Part shown: positions 1-13,001 of the stretch, piece by piece | How positions within the stretch are numbered: position 1 is the stretch's first letter | Layout: every line of letters starts with the position of its first letter | Notes under the pieces: model-generated | Told to the model about the DNA's origin: nothing | The model's input: the letters and a program-made list of their open reading frames with translations, nothing else | The model's database searches: none | Origin: Sphaerolaimus hirsutus | Taxonomy: Eukaryota; Nematoda; Chromadorea; Monhysterida; Sphaerolaimidae | Assembly: GCA_964036195.1 (NCBI GenBank) | Contig: OZ038450.1 | Span: 6,140,701 to 6,204,700, forward strand | DNA: 64,000 nucleotides | Direction: 5' to 3' | Made by a program: the position numbers and the translations under genes

Positions 1-565
1 TTTTTTTTGTTTTAAAAACATCGGCCGAAATTTTTAGTACTAAGCACTAGGGATTTTGCAAAAATTTCGCGCGCAAGCGCGCAATTTCACACACAAATTG
101 ACATTGGTGGTTGTTTTCATTGGTTTTGTGGCATTTTTAGTATCAAAGTATCTATTTCTATCTACCATGGGTTAATAAGCCATAATATGTTGCTGTAGTA
201 TATAATATTGAGGTAATGTGCTTCCATGTACCTCCACAGTGTGTAACATCACTCCCAAAGTAACAACCTCCTTTTATAACCTTGTTTGATCACTATTCCG
301 TGCCAAACTTTACGTGAAGTCACAAACATTCAACTTTAAGGCGATATACGAACGATATGTCGATGAAAAATGGATATTTTTGACACAAATCACCACTTAT
401 AATGCTATCCCATGGCTCCATGTCATATATAACATCACATTGTATTGCCACTGTCTGATATACCTATATATGTTGACACAAGGTCATATCTGGGAGCTTT
501 TAAAAAAAACGTTTTTAAAAACAAAAAAACATCGAGTTAAAAAAAACGTTTTTTTCAACCCTAGA

Positions 566-1554
566 CCTTTCACTATGCAATACATTGTTATGATACAGTC
601 CGGTGAAATTCATACGTCATCCTCAACGTGTGTCACTTCAAAGACATTACAAACTACTGAGCCTGGGAATTTTGCCAGGATCGGGATTGGGGCATTTTTT
701 TCGGGTTCGCGATTGGGATTTTCAAAGTCTCAGGATCGGGATTGGCTTTTTCAAATTTCGGGATCGGGATTGAGGTTTCGGGATCGGGACCACAAAATCC
801 CGAAATTTCTCGAGATTCGGGATCGGGATCCCGTTTGAACCCTAATAAACACAGCAAAAATTTTGCGCGCAAGCGCGCAACTTCCCCCACCCCATATTTA
901 TTTTTGTTTCAGGGGTAAAAAAGCCATAACAATCTAAAAAACGGTGCTTCATACAATTTTGGGTATAAATAGGTACCTGAACTGTGCCATGGCGTGGCGC
1001 CTACGAATGGCGTCAGCGCCAAGGCGCCTTTTCCATACTACATTGCGGTCAAATTTTAGGGGGGGGGGGGGGGCGCCGCCCCCCATTCGCCGGGCTCCGT
1101 AAACAATCCGCTCCCCTCCGTTCAAAAATCCTGCGTACGTCCCTGATGCCGCTTGAAATTTGCCTTGCTATACCAAAAGCAAATTGCAATATCGAAAATA
1201 TCAAAATATCGGATATCGACCATTTTTTAATATCGAATATCGATATCGAGGTTGAAACATTGATCGTATCGATATCGAATATCGAGTTTCGGAAAACAAT
1301 ATCAAATATCGATATTGAAAAGTCATATCGTTCGAACCCTACCTAAGCCGCGGTGAGACATGAAAAATGTAAGGGAATGTGTTCCGGCGCAATGGTTTAT
1401 AGAATATTGTATAAGAATTGCATTCGCAAGCTCGCATTTTATTAAAATTGAAATTTTAAGGGGTCGCGACGCCCCCCCCCCCCATTCGCCGGGCTCCGTA
1501 TACAACCCCCCCCTTTCAAAAATATTGGCTGCGTCCCTGTAAGTATGCCCCACA
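566..1554. other. No gene: repeat fragments
   Basis: Contains an AGGGTTCAAA-family copy (656-846), a short GGCGCC piece near 985-1035, G/C homopolymers and ATCGATATCGA repeats. Two related pairs, CGCCGGGCTCCGTAAACAA near 1090 and CGCCGGGCTCCGTATACAA near 1485, share an element that recurs at 22510. No coding exon seen. Confidence 0.6.
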
Positions 1555-1735
1555 CACGCTAGTCGACATCGACACCAAATGTCAACTGGTTCCTATCCCA
1601 ATTCATATATATTTGAATGTCATTCGTGGACTCGTCAGAAAGCTTTGAATTGGGATAGGCACCAGTTGACATTTGGTACCAAATGTCAACTGGTGCCTGT
1701 GTGGGCCCATAGACGCGAACGCGATTGAGTACGCA
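1555..1735. repeat. ACTAGTTGAC-family repeat
   Basis: CACACACGCTAGTCGACATC with internal inverted copies of AAATGTCAACTGGT. Many relatives carry ACTAGTTGAC or TGTGTAGGGCC tips: 3740-4330, 6700-6910, 8900-9130, 10925-11112, 19855-20010, 31640-31850, 35560-35800, 37270-37485, 39835-39955, 57655-57900 and 60095-60680. Confidence 0.65.
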
Positions 1736-1859
1736 CTTTCACAAAAAGATAAGATTGCACGTTTTTTATGGATGATTTTTTTTTTTTAACGATGACCTGA
1801 CGTTCTATAATTAAATCTAGCCCATGTGATTCAAACTCGGTGATTAGGTTTTCGTTTGT

Positions 1860-4200
1860 GACTTAAAATCACTGTTACTTGTCGCAGACGTAGCTGGCAA
1901 TCGCTGTATCTGCATGTGCTTGGCTGGCGGACAAACGACAAAATACGCATTTCGACGCTGCCGTCTATGTAGCCGTTTTCACGTTTTGTGAGCATTTTCT
2001 TTTGTTTATTTAGGTCTAACTGTTAAGTATTGATCCCTGACGGGTTATGTTTCGGTTGATCTGGCCAAGCGATAAGATCACTGATAAGATTTACGTAGCT
2101 TTTCAGTTGGTTTCGAACTGCATATCGCGTAGAATATATTTCCAATACGCGGTGGTTTTTGCATTTGTGACACTATGCAGTCTCTGTGAATTTTGTAATG
2201 GGTATTATTGTTTGCGGCGTATGTTGTTACTTTGTAATACATAAATATCATTGATGCATCTAGTCGACATGTAAAAATCCTCCATTTCCGGATTTACACC
2301 ATGGAAATTGGTAATGTGAAATGAATAGCCAGATTTCTTTAGTTTTACAGACGTGACCGATGCGTCATTACTTGGAAATGTTCCAAAATTCTGAAACTGT
2401 CAACTTTGGGGTCACCTAACGCAACACCTACGCGTTTCGTTAAGATGGCTAGCCATAAATATGTTCGTTTCCGTCTCTGTTGTATGATTTATTCCGTGTC
2501 CGAACTGTTTGATGGACGCTGACCGCGTGAGGGCGCAGTGGCTTGATGATTTTTATAAAGAAAATTGAAATTGCCACGATCGCAATGTTTTAGCGTTCGC
2601 TTCATTCGGACGCGGAACGAGAATTTTCCATTCACATTCGCGAATTTCACATTCAGTAGGATCATTCCAAATCGGTTTCATTTCCATTTATGTAGATATT
2701 TATTTTTCGACTATTCGCATAAATTTGATGTTTCCGTTGTTGCTAATGCAGTTTATCGTATCATTTTTTCGGTTGAAGCATTTTACACGAATTTAGAAAG
2801 TTTAGTAGTTTGCGTGCCCGTTTTTGCGTGTTACACGCTTCGCCGCTAGGTAGTATTCAATAATAGCCCGATATTTACGTTTGACTCTAATTAACGGAAG
2901 AAACGTATCGGGTTAATTAGATTGGCCTAATTATGCAATCAGTTGTCACATTGCCCGAGTGCTAGTCCATTTGAATGAGCGGTGCCCAGAAACTTCTGCC
3001 TGGGCCCTGGCTCATTGGAATGGGGGCTGTGGCTCAGTGGGCTTCTCTGCACCCGGCTGGAACACATGTCAATTATCAATTAGTATTTACTTTATCCTTT
3101 GCGAAGTGTCGAATTCCCTGCCCCGTCTGCGTGAACTTACGAATATACATATCTGCAAGGAATTTGACGAATATACATATCTGCAAGGAATTTGACGAAT
3201 ATACATCTCTGCAAGGAATTTGACGAATATACATATCCGCAAGGAATTTGAAACTTTCTGCAATTTTTCACTTCACGTTTCTCGGGGTTCGATGTTTTCC
3301 ACAAGTAAATTTCTATGAGTTGTGCGTGTTCACTCGATGTTATTATACTGATGTAATCATATTTTTATTTCTTTGTCGTTGGGAGATTTCGTCATTGATA
3401 TTTGAAATATTTATGAAATTTGAATTATTTATCGTCACTGGGTGGAAAATTAAACATCGGTTAAATTCCATTGATACTGATTATTTCAATGGTAATTGTC
3501 AAACAACTTTCGTCTCCGGTTCTAATTTTATCTAACTTTGCTGGAACCCCGTCAATTGAAAATTCAACCTTAGTTTTCAGCTCCATGCTGTCGCTGCTGC
3601 TTAGTCCTGACCAATTTTTTTTGGAAAACAAATTTTAAATGCAGGTAGATGAAGTGGTTTTCGATTTAGGTGGGAATTTTTCTGATGGCAAAACATGATA
3701 GTGGCTCTGTCCAATACGTAAAAAACATACTATTTACGCTTGCGAAACAGGCCCCACGGACTACATAGTTGAAAATGACATCGGGTGTGAGATGGGTCGA
3801 CCGTTTCGACCCATCGACTAAAATTTGAATCGAAACCGATGTTCAAATGCACATATCGATAATAACTCCTTTTCGGTCATCCTGCGAAACGTCGACCAAA
3901 ATCCGAGTTGATATGGTAACCAGTTGACGCCCAGTGTGTGTAGGGCCAACGTGATCGACTTGGCGTGTTGCCAACTTTAGGTAGTGAGGAACACGTACAC
4001 CCTGATCTACTTGCCAGCAGAGGGGCAGTGGGTTCGGGAGTGTGTTCCCACTTTTGTCCCGCGGCACATCACTCGTGGGATGAGCAGAAGCATCCCACTT
4101 GTGTTGCTGTCGCGTTTGCATTCCTCCTGTGAACTGCTTTTTTCGTCGACCCTGTGTCTGTGTGTCAACTGGTTTCCATGTTAATTCAGATTTTAGTTGA
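1860..4200 (+). repeat. Left arm of a diverged inverted duplication flanking the locus
   Basis: Blocks here match, in reverse complement and in the same order, blocks at 60290-62720. Examples: CGCAGACGTAGCTGGCAATCG (1883) with 62680; AAGTATTGATCC (2025) with 62540; TTCGGACGCGG (2603) with 62080; GTCCTGACC (3604) with 60930; GGGATGCTTCTGCTC in complement (about 4085) with 60375. Tandem units at 3139-3250 and TTGAC-type repeats interrupt it. No convincing gene was recognised inside. Confidence 0.65.
3139..3250 (+). repeat. 28-bp tandem repeat, 4 copies
   Basis: Unit ACGAATATACATATCTGCAA + GGAATTTG repeated four times head to tail (3139, 3167, 3195, 3223) with one or two substitutions. The right arm of the inverted duplication lacks the expansion. 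Confidence 0.92.
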
Positions 4201-4330
4201 CCGCATGTGCATTTCAAAATTGTCCTGCGATTTGGCGAATGTGCATTTGAACATCGTCCGACTATTCGTCGCCAAAATCTGAATGGAACCCATCTGAATG
4301 ACCCAGTTGACAGACACCCGATGTCATGTC

Positions 4331-4450
4331 AACTAGTGTGTGTAGGGCCATTTTATGGATAACTAGTGTGTGTAGGGCCATTTTATGGATAACTAGTGTG
4401 TGTAGGGCCATTTTATGGATAACTAGTGTGTGTAGGGCCATTTTATGGAT
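4331..4450 (+). repeat. 30-bp tandem repeat, 4 identical copies
   Basis: Unit AACTAGTGTGTGTAGGGCCA + TTTTATGGAT, exactly repeated at 4331, 4361, 4391 and 4421. The period is a multiple of three, so it makes a spurious repetitive frame. The unit carries the ACTAGT...TGTAGGGCC tip of the dispersed ACTAGTTGAC family. Confidence 0.95.
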
Positions 4451-6438
4451 AATTCTGACGGAACTGATACTGCTGGGTTTCTGGAGGGGGGTGAATATAT
4501 TACATCAAGCCTTAGTTATTCCTGATGGGACACTGATGTGCTTGCTATCCATATACCATAAATCCTAGAATAAGACCCCAGGGGAGTTTTTTTCCTCGGA
4601 CGTTTTGGAGGGGGGAGTTCTTTTTTCCTCGTAAAACTTGGACTTAATTCATTGTATGGGTTCAGTCTGTAAACTCAAGTAATTCAGGTATTTAACTGTC
4701 CAACAACCATAAAAAGATGTGTATTAATGCATACACATAATGTATCCGCTGTCGCTGCTCTAGGCTAATAATTTTGTGTAGGTATTTTTATGTTGTATCG
4801 TTTTCATCCAGAGGGGGCGTTATTTAATAGGGGGAGTTTTTTTTTCACCTCGCAAACAGGGGGAGTTATTCGAGGGGGGTCTTATTCGAGGATTTTCGGT
4901 AGGTAAATCAAATTTTTGTAATTCATAAAATGTACCCAAAAATGTACTTAAAATACTCAAAAACGATTGTCTGCTTTCGTTGGCGGCAGCTATCCCGCGC
5001 TGGCTTGCTGTAACTGCTGCTTGGATTATTCTCTGGTTAGTTCTTGTTTTTACTACTTTGTAGTTGTTTTTTTGGGCTGGCTTTATTTTTGTTTTCATGT
5101 GGTTGAATTCTCCGATGTCACTGCCCATGGATGGTGTTCCCTGCCACAATGTAGTTTTTTTTTTGGGGGGTGGATGTTGGGCACTTTCCCTTGAGCTATG
5201 GCAGTTTGCACAGAGCAACCCACTGACTGTCGATCTTGGGTGGGCACCAGTTTATCTTCACTTTGCTCGCCACCAGACATGTGGCAGTTAACATTTATCA
5301 ACCTTGTGCTCAAATTAATATAATTTACTTGGGGAAAAGTTACTTTTACGTTTTGGAGGGGGAGTTATTTTTATGAGTATTTTCAAAATTATACCATTCA
5401 GTTTTTACTGGATGCATTCAGTGGTTGCAATGGCATACATGTTGTATCAAATATCGAGCATTTGGTAAATGTTGTGTCAATTTTTTTTTTTAATTTTTGG
5501 TCAAATTATCAGTATCATATCAAATATTTAGCCACATTCATAACCTTATCTGGTGTTGCCTGGGGATGGTAAAAAATCTCTTTTTAACATCCATGTCTTC
5601 TATAAATAATGCCCCTTTTAAGAACATCGCAAGCGTTGACATCAATTTTTTTGAAAAGTATTGAATATTGACATCAAAAAGAAGTATTGCATTGCAACCC
5701 TACATTTGTAGCAACGAATGAAAAGAATTCCTGGTCACAAATACAAAATTTTGTTCAGACAAATGTACATAAATATTTCACATTTGTATTTACATGGCAT
5801 TCATTCAAAAATTCACTTCTTAAAACCCAATAAAACTGGAAACAAATTTGAATCACATCAAGTTGTGCGAAATAGATTTGGTAGATCTTCAGTGTGTATA
5901 TCAACTTGGATGAATATTGTATCATCTTTGACATAGGATCCCTCCTTCATCAGGTCCAGTGATACAAATTTCTGCAAATAAATTTTTTTTGCCAGGTGGG
6001 GTGGGATAATCCAGATTTTAACCCTCCGGGGGTTGGATAGATGGCAAATCGCTCCACTGGAGGGATAGATGGCTGAAAAACAAGTTGTAGAAGGCAGATA
6101 GGTGGAAAATTGCTAAAAATAAACACATAAATATAGTAAAAAACCAGCTGAAGAAACGCAATAAAGAACATGATTTAGTGACGATTTGAATGTATGTTTA
6201 GTGAATTTTCTCTTGCATTCTAAACAGTGAAAATGCCTAAATATCGAACCCCCGCAAACCGACCCCCACCAAGATAATTTTCCCCGGCTATCTATTTCTC
6301 CGAGGAGTGACTTACTGTCGATAGAAAGGTCTAAACCCAAATGCGGGAAGTTCTGGCAGGTAGCCAAAAAACCTGAACCCTGATTAACGCCAATAAAAAA
6401 GCACCCCCAACTTCAAAACCCCCCACACGCAGCTGCAC
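4451..6438. other. No gene recognised; expected site of the missing TRAF 3' exon
   Basis: Holds CCGTATT-like GGGGAGTT blocks (4570-4900, 5340-5375) and a CTATCTATC fragment (5990-6320). I looked on the minus strand for the last MATH strand (DDxxFIK-like) and did not find it. Confidence 0.5.
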
Positions 6439-9400
6439 CTGAACTCCGAAACTAGGATTGCGCTCTCCAATCGGCCTGCCGATGAACGGCCTATTCTTTT
6501 TGGTGGAGCACGGCTTGACCTTCTCCGATATGTTCTGTCGCTGGTTGTCTTTGCGCTGGTCGATCAGCGTGAACGTTACTGTAAGGTGAGCGGGGTCCGG
6601 TTTGGAGCTCGCCACAAATTTTTTTCCAGTTATCTATCCCTCCGGAGGAGCGATTTACTATCTATATGAACCCCCGCAGGGGCCTAAATCTACCAAACCC
6701 CTGTCTGCACGCTAGTTTACTACTGAAATTTCATAAACCAAAAAGTCGTAAATCAGCTTTGTATTTACACCTTTTTGTTTACCGGAATGGAGTGTCCGTC
6801 AATTACAGTTGACAAAGATGATAATGATTTATTCTGGTAAACTCAAATGCGTTGAAATTCACGGATGTACCCAATGAGGGGAGTGACGGCCCCCGTTTCC
6901 CATCCTCTATAAATTACCCCCTCTCGTGAAAAAAACCTCTTTTCAAAGTAGATTTATGCAGGGGTCTCCTACGGGGGGGGGGGGGCTGCCCCGCCCCCCA
7001 AATCGGCCAGCTATCTATCTATCCCGGAGGCCCCTCAGCTATCTATCTATCCCGAGGCAAAAAATTTTGTTACTACCCCCAAAGACCCAGAAAAGGCAAA
7101 TCGCTCAGCTATCTATCTATCTGGAGTCGTTTTTGAGAAATTTTGCTCCAATTTTCGCTCAAAATCACTAATTTTCGCACATTTTTATAGTTGTTCACCT
7201 TCAAAATCGTGCTTTCCGGCTATATACATGGTTATATACCCATTTAGCCATTTTATACCTACTTTTGGCTACTTTTAACTGATTATTAGCGATTTTTTCC
7301 ATTTCTGCCTTTTTAACCTTGAAAAAGCCTATATATTGTGCCCCCGCCAGCCCCCTCCCCAAGCCCCCCCCCCAGCCCCTCCCCCAGCCCACCCCCAGAA
7401 AAATTTTTCAGCTATCTATCCCTCCGGAGGAGCGATTTGCTATCTATCCAGCCCCCGCGAGGGCCAACTGTTACAGGGTTACCGTTCTGTGCTGTTTTTT
7501 TTTAAATTACAGCAGCTGTTTTTTTAAATTATAAAGGCTGTTTTGTGAAGCTGGATTTTTTTAAGGGTTTCAATGATGTGTTTTTAACGTGTTAAAAAAC
7601 GGTTCAGAAAACAGCGGCCATCCCTAATCTGTATTCAAAATAAAATAACTGCCCGACATTAGACACGATATATCGTTGGATTATTCCAATTATTCCTAGA
7701 TCCTCTTCTAAATCGCCAGAATGTAAATAAAATTTTTCTCTAGATTCAAATGAAACTTTTTCAACTTGTCTGAAACGACATGTCACTTCACTTGACTTGA
7801 AAAATCACCCCCTGAATCAAACATCGCTCAATTTCAGACCTACCCGGGCACAGGAAGGGCCACTGGCACAGGGAGTCGTGCTCGCCGGACAGAATCGAGA
7901 GGAAAATGCTGTTGAATTGGCCCTTGGTCGGCCCGTCGCCGTAGAGCGCCATGGACGCTGCCAACTTGTATCCGTATCTGGTTGGGGGGATGTTTTTGAA
8001 CGTAGTTTTGTGTTTTTGTTGTTTTATTTTGCTGGTGGGTTGTTGGTTTGAGTCCCAGTGTGTATTTGGGTAATATGGACGTGTATTTGTATATTGGTAG
8101 ACTCGGCGGACATCACACTTAGTATGGAAACCTACCATAACCCGTCTGAATAATAAACCAAAAGTTATACAGGTTTTAAATGATAATATTTCGTTTTTAC
8201 TATGGAATAATTAACTACAAAATTGACCACAAGATTGTATTCATTAAATTATGTTAGGATTCTGCGCATACTTTGCGGTCCGCCGAGTTTAACGGTTTTT
8301 TTTGCACGGAAGACTGGTGAAATTAGCCATGCAGATTTTCATAAGGTGAATGATGTAATTGATTTTTTTCGAAATCGGGTTCTGATCAAATGGATAACTT
8401 TTTGTTTTACCCTTTACAGATTGTTACTGCAGGATTTAAATAGTCCGATTTTTATGAAATCTGTCAAAAATTTCAGCTTCTGAAAATCAGACAACCCATT
8501 TTGGCAAACAGCCACATTGAATCAAGCCAAATACACTTTATGACATGATAAATCGGGCTTCCCGATGACATGATAAATCGGGCTTCCCGAATGAAACTTG
8601 AAAATTGAATAAAAATGAAAATTTCCGCTACCGTTAAAAAACGGTTTCGATGCTTGTTCTTTTAAAACAACAACGTTTAAAAAAAAACGATTAAAAAACG
8701 TCGGTAATCCCTATATCGGGCTATTTAAATTTTGCACGTGTCCCTCTTCACACCCACTGCAACTGGTCAAGGCTTTACCTGCCGCTGTAAAACGGTGGTG
8801 AAAAAATGGTCGTCTTTTTGCCCGCGCGCGCATCCTTGAAAAGCGATGTGTAGAAATCGATTCTCCAGATCAGGTTTGTACTGCAAAGGGGATAAGGCGA
8901 ATTTTTTATACTTTTTGGAATGTGCCTGTCTGTAGACAGTAGCTGACTACTGAAATTTTCAAAACTGATAAAACTGTTTTGATCACATTTGAGTTTACCA
9001 TACACAATGATTTTAATCTATGTCAGCAGTAATTCATGGATCCCTCTTTCTGGTAAATCAAATGTGTTTAAAGATGATTTATTGTTTGTAAACTCGGTTT
9101 GTAAAGGGGGCCGTGTGCCTGTAGACATGTAAACCCATTTGACATGTAGGTAAAAAATAGCTAAAAAAGGTATATAACAATGTTTATAGCCGAAAATTGG
9201 TATTTTGAAAATGAAAATTGACAAAATGGGGCAAAAATTAGCGATTTTGATTAAACATTGGGGGAAATTTTTCTCTAAATTTAAATTTAAAGATTGGGAG
9301 CTTTAAATTTTCTCTACATAGCTCCACTAGATAGCTGAGCAATTTGTGGGGGGCAGCCCTCTCCATTGGAAACTCCTGCAACTGGTTTACATGTCGAGCG

Positions 9401-10343
9401 GGTTTACATATGTCTAGTGAACCTACTTCGTAAATGGGCAATCAAATGTCAACCGGCACACCTACCTATACTTCAAATTGAGTTGCCCCATGCGCCAGAC
9501 CAAATCTTCAAGTAGGCGGTCCTTGCGTTCGAAATAGGTCTGGAAAAGTTCCATATCTTCGCGCAGCTCCACGCAGCCGCCGAGCAGCGAGTGCAGATGC
9601 GGGTCGAAGCTCTCCCTGTGCACCATGTGCGTCTTCACGCCCTTCTTGTTGCCCTGCATGTTTAGAGGGAGGGGTTTTTCGGTGTGGCTTTTTGTTGCCT
9701 GAATGCGTTTTGGTCGGGGTGTGTGTGAAGGTAATTTTGCTGTCAAATGGGAATTTTGCTGCTGGCGATGGAATGACCAAATTAATCTGAAATTTTTTGA
9801 ATTTTTTTGCTGAAACTCGATATTTTATTTCGATATCAACCCTCGATATCGATATTCGTATTGAATGAAACAAAATTGTCGATATCCGTTTTTCGACATG
9901 AAAAATAATCGATATTTTTTAAATTTTCGATATCGATTTTCGATATTTATAAGTGATTAATATTCAATGCGATATATCGTCCGAAACCTAAACTCATGCA
10001 CCTGAAACTCTAATCAAGTTAGCCACGTTACACTCACCTCAAATTCGCAGCCGAACTCCGTGAACGGGCACATGAGCATGCCCTTTTGCCGGGGACTCGT
10101 CTTGACCGGCGACCTGCGGCCACTTATTGGCGACCTGCCAGGACTGCCCGCCGCGGTCAGTGGTATCTCCTCTATAATGTCAGCGTTTTTGTCATTATCC
10201 TTGTCCTTGCGCTTGTTATTGTCTTTGGGGGTGGGCGTGGGTGGGTGGTCGGATAGGTCCAATGGGCTGGCCGTGTTAGCGCGGCTGCTGGCGCGCGATT
10301 GCACGTGTATCTGAGTTTTTTGGGGAGGTGTGGCTTTATCTTG
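6439..10343 (-). CDS. TRAF: TRAF-family adaptor, partial (zinc finger + MATH domain), 5 exons found
   Basis: TRAF proteins are cytoplasmic adaptors, often ubiquitin ligases, that dock on TNF/Toll-type receptors through a C-terminal MATH domain. Exons in coding order: about 10343-10038, 9653-9466, 8880-8779, 7977-7844, 6578-6439. Splice phases agree at every junction. The first exon has a basic, Ser/Pro-rich linker and the first half of a TRAF zinc finger (CPFTEFGCEFE); the second supplies its histidines (KTHMVHRESFDPHL) and a helical stretch. The last three give the MATH domain: LIWRIDFY, IFSPPFYSGRYGYKL, SLCQWPF, VTFTLIDQ and RNPSFGVQV. The WPF to LIDQ order and the final FG motif recall TRAF6-type MATH domains. 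The 3' boundary 6439 assumes donor CAG/GTGCAG. Missing are any RING exon upstream and the last MATH exon (expected DDxLFIK-like strand), which I could not find down to position 1. The 5' edge near 10343 abuts a repeat and is uncertain. Confidence 0.85.
6965..7470. repeat. CTATCTATC/CCGGAGG family, fragmentary
   Basis: CAGCTATCTATCTATCCCGG units with G- and C-tracts, as in 17695-18263. Other fragments: 5990-6320, 6630-6700, 10345-10905, 12905-13560 and 44030-44390 (there as tandem CGGCTACCTTTCTATCCCGG units). Short reading frames across these are artefacts of the repeat. Confidence 0.7.
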
Positions 10344-11112
10344 CAGGGGTTGAGCATTGGGGGATGCCCCCCACACAATCTCTAATCGCTATCTCACTGG
10401 TAAATTGTATTTGTTATTTGCCTCCCCGAACACCCAATTTTCACTCAAATCAGAAAACAAAATTTATGGTGAAACCTTCATTCCGGGTTTTTTTCTTAAC
10501 AAGCGCTTCCGCTTCCCCAACCCCCCCCCCCCAAATCGGCCAGCTATCTATTATACCTATATCTGGAGCGATGTTTAGGAAACGAAATCCCAATTTTCGT
10601 TCAAAATCGATATTTTTCATAACTTTTTTTAAATAGATTTTCACCTCCAAAATCACTAGTTCATTTAGTTCAACCAGAATCACTAGTCCAACTAGGTAGC
10701 TATTTTTAGTACTATATGTGCTTATATACCCATTTTAGCCATTTTTCACGTACTTTTAGCGATTTTTCTCCCTTTTCTTCCTTGAGACACCTTGAAAAAG
10801 CCTACATATCGAACCCTCGTCCCAATTTTTTCCAGCTATCTATCTATTCGGAGACCGCTCAGCTATGTATCGAACCCCCCGGAGGGTCAAAATCTAGAAT
10901 ACCCCTGATGCGATGAGATATTGTGCCTGCGCACACTAGTTTTCACACGGAACTTCGAAAACTCACAAATCAGCTTAGAACGCATTTGAGTTTTCTACAA
11001 TGAGGTGGCCGTCAACTACAGTTGACGGAGATAAAAAATGACTCATTGTGGAAAACTCAAACACGTTCAAAGCTCATTTATGCGTTTGCGAAAACTAGTG
11101 TGGGTAGGGCCA

Positions 11113-12571
11113 ATAAAACAGTTTGATTTTGATGATTTTATTCTGTTGGGGATGTGGGAATGTTTGGGATTTGTCGATTTCCTTGTAAAGTGTGGTCGAT
11201 TTCCCTGTAAAGTGTGCAATCAGTGGACTATAAATTTTGATGAAAAATGGTGTGTTGTAATATAAATACTTACCGTTCGTCCGGTTTCTGACATTGTGTA
11301 TTTTATTAAATGTTCCTACATGTGGTAGTTTTGTAATAATGATGGCTGACAAGCAGCCACTCGCAATGCACAATAAATATTTAAAAACGAATTTTTGGTA
11401 TCAGATAGATTTCTTTTAGATAATTTGGACAATCACTTCCTCAATATATTTATAGCCGCAAAACAAAGTGCATTTACAGAGATGTAAAGCAAGCTGTGCA
11501 CAGAATTTTTACCTCAAAAGAAACCAGAAAATGATAAGTGAAGGGCACTGGGGCTACTGTTTGTTAGAAACCATCGCCTAGGAACGGGCCTATCGTATAG
11601 GTGGGTAGTGCATGGATCACATTCATGCTTATCACATGCAAATGTGCCAGTGTGCATGTGATGCGGTCTGCGGTCGCCGGGTTGTGTTGCCCATGGCTCC
11701 CATTTGGGGGCTGGGGCATTGATGGAATCCTGTACATGATATTTACGTGTACTGATAGGCTAGTGAAAACGTGCTACCGTATTTCGATGAATAAAGTTGC
11801 ATGCAAATACTGATTTCACTAATTTCACTGTTGCGAGAGCAATGTGATGTGAGGAGACAAAATCATATTTATTTTTTTATTCAGATGGGTTATGGTAGAT
11901 TTCTTTCTAAGTGCGCGGTCAGTTGACTGTATTTGCTGTATGCATGTTCGTCTGGCATGATGATTGCTTGAGCTGCTGCATCTAAGTTGGCACTGACAGT
12001 ACAATGATAGATATGCCAATTCGATCTAGATACCTTTCAAGATTTCACTAAAATAGCCATAGGAGGGGGGTGAAAAATCGATTTTTTTTAACTGCCTGTT
12101 TTTTTATTATTTTAAGTAAAACTGCATTTTAAAATCTATTTTTCTTCGAAATCACCTCGTAGGGGGATATATATCGAAGTCTAACCATTTAAAGTGATAC
12201 TTTCAAGCCATTTTTCATTTGGTCATAAATATTAGGTACGTTATCACCACCGTAATGGCATGAAAGTGGATTATTTTCACTTCAATTTTTTTTTAGCATT
12301 TTGTGTATCACTTTTACGAAAATTTTGCATTTTTTATGGGAAGCGAATGTTTCTCTTGGAATCAGAGTCCGGGAAAATATGCTGTTGCAGTTGCAGCATT
12401 GGAAGTTGAAACACGTTCACTAAATTTTAACTTTAGCTAACATTCACACTCTCATAGATAAATCCCATAAATTTGTCATTAAAGCGGCCAAAATACAACA
12501 GTAGCACTGACAAAACTGATTTAAAAAGTAACAATATTTAGTGAACGTACTGGGCCTGCAAAATTGGCATA
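11113..12571. other. Spacer between TRAF and KCC-A; presumed KCC-A promoter and 5' UTR
   Basis: Mostly unique AT-rich DNA with no conserved exon on either strand. About 12350-12571 precedes the KCC-A ATG directly, but no TATA box or initiator can be assigned with confidence. A RING exon of the TRAF gene would be expected on the minus strand here; none was seen. Confidence 0.5.
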
Positions 12572-12947
12572 ATGCCAGCCATATTTAAAAAAGCAACTGG
12601 AAAAAATGATGCAAATAAAATGGAGAAAGGTACCACAGAACAAAGTGAAAGAGAAAGTGTGATAAGCATTCCGAGTGAAGGAATCAAGGGAGCTAACGAA
12701 ATGCCTCCCAGATACACTTACTTGTCTGCGTTCCTGAGAACGCTCACACCCGAAGTGGGTAAATTTTACATTTTTCCTGCGGGCATTTAAACCACCCCCT
12801 AAACGGTACCGCTCCCAGGTACCGCTCAGCTATCAGCGAAATTTTTCATGTATCACCTGTGAAGGAGGGGAGGGGCGGCCAAGTTCCAATTTTATTCATG
12901 GGCTTCGAATTGGGGGGAGGTTGGGGGTATCCCTTCAAATCGCCCGG

Positions 12948-13001
<54 letters not shown>

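Noticed and set aside
3139-3250. Possible CRISPR-like array
   Set aside because: Units of 28 bp abut directly with no spacers, in a eukaryotic genome; it is a plain tandem repeat.
4326-4568. 80-codon frame with a perfectly repeated VCRAILWITS peptide
   Set aside because: Product of a 30-bp tandem DNA repeat; no support as a gene.
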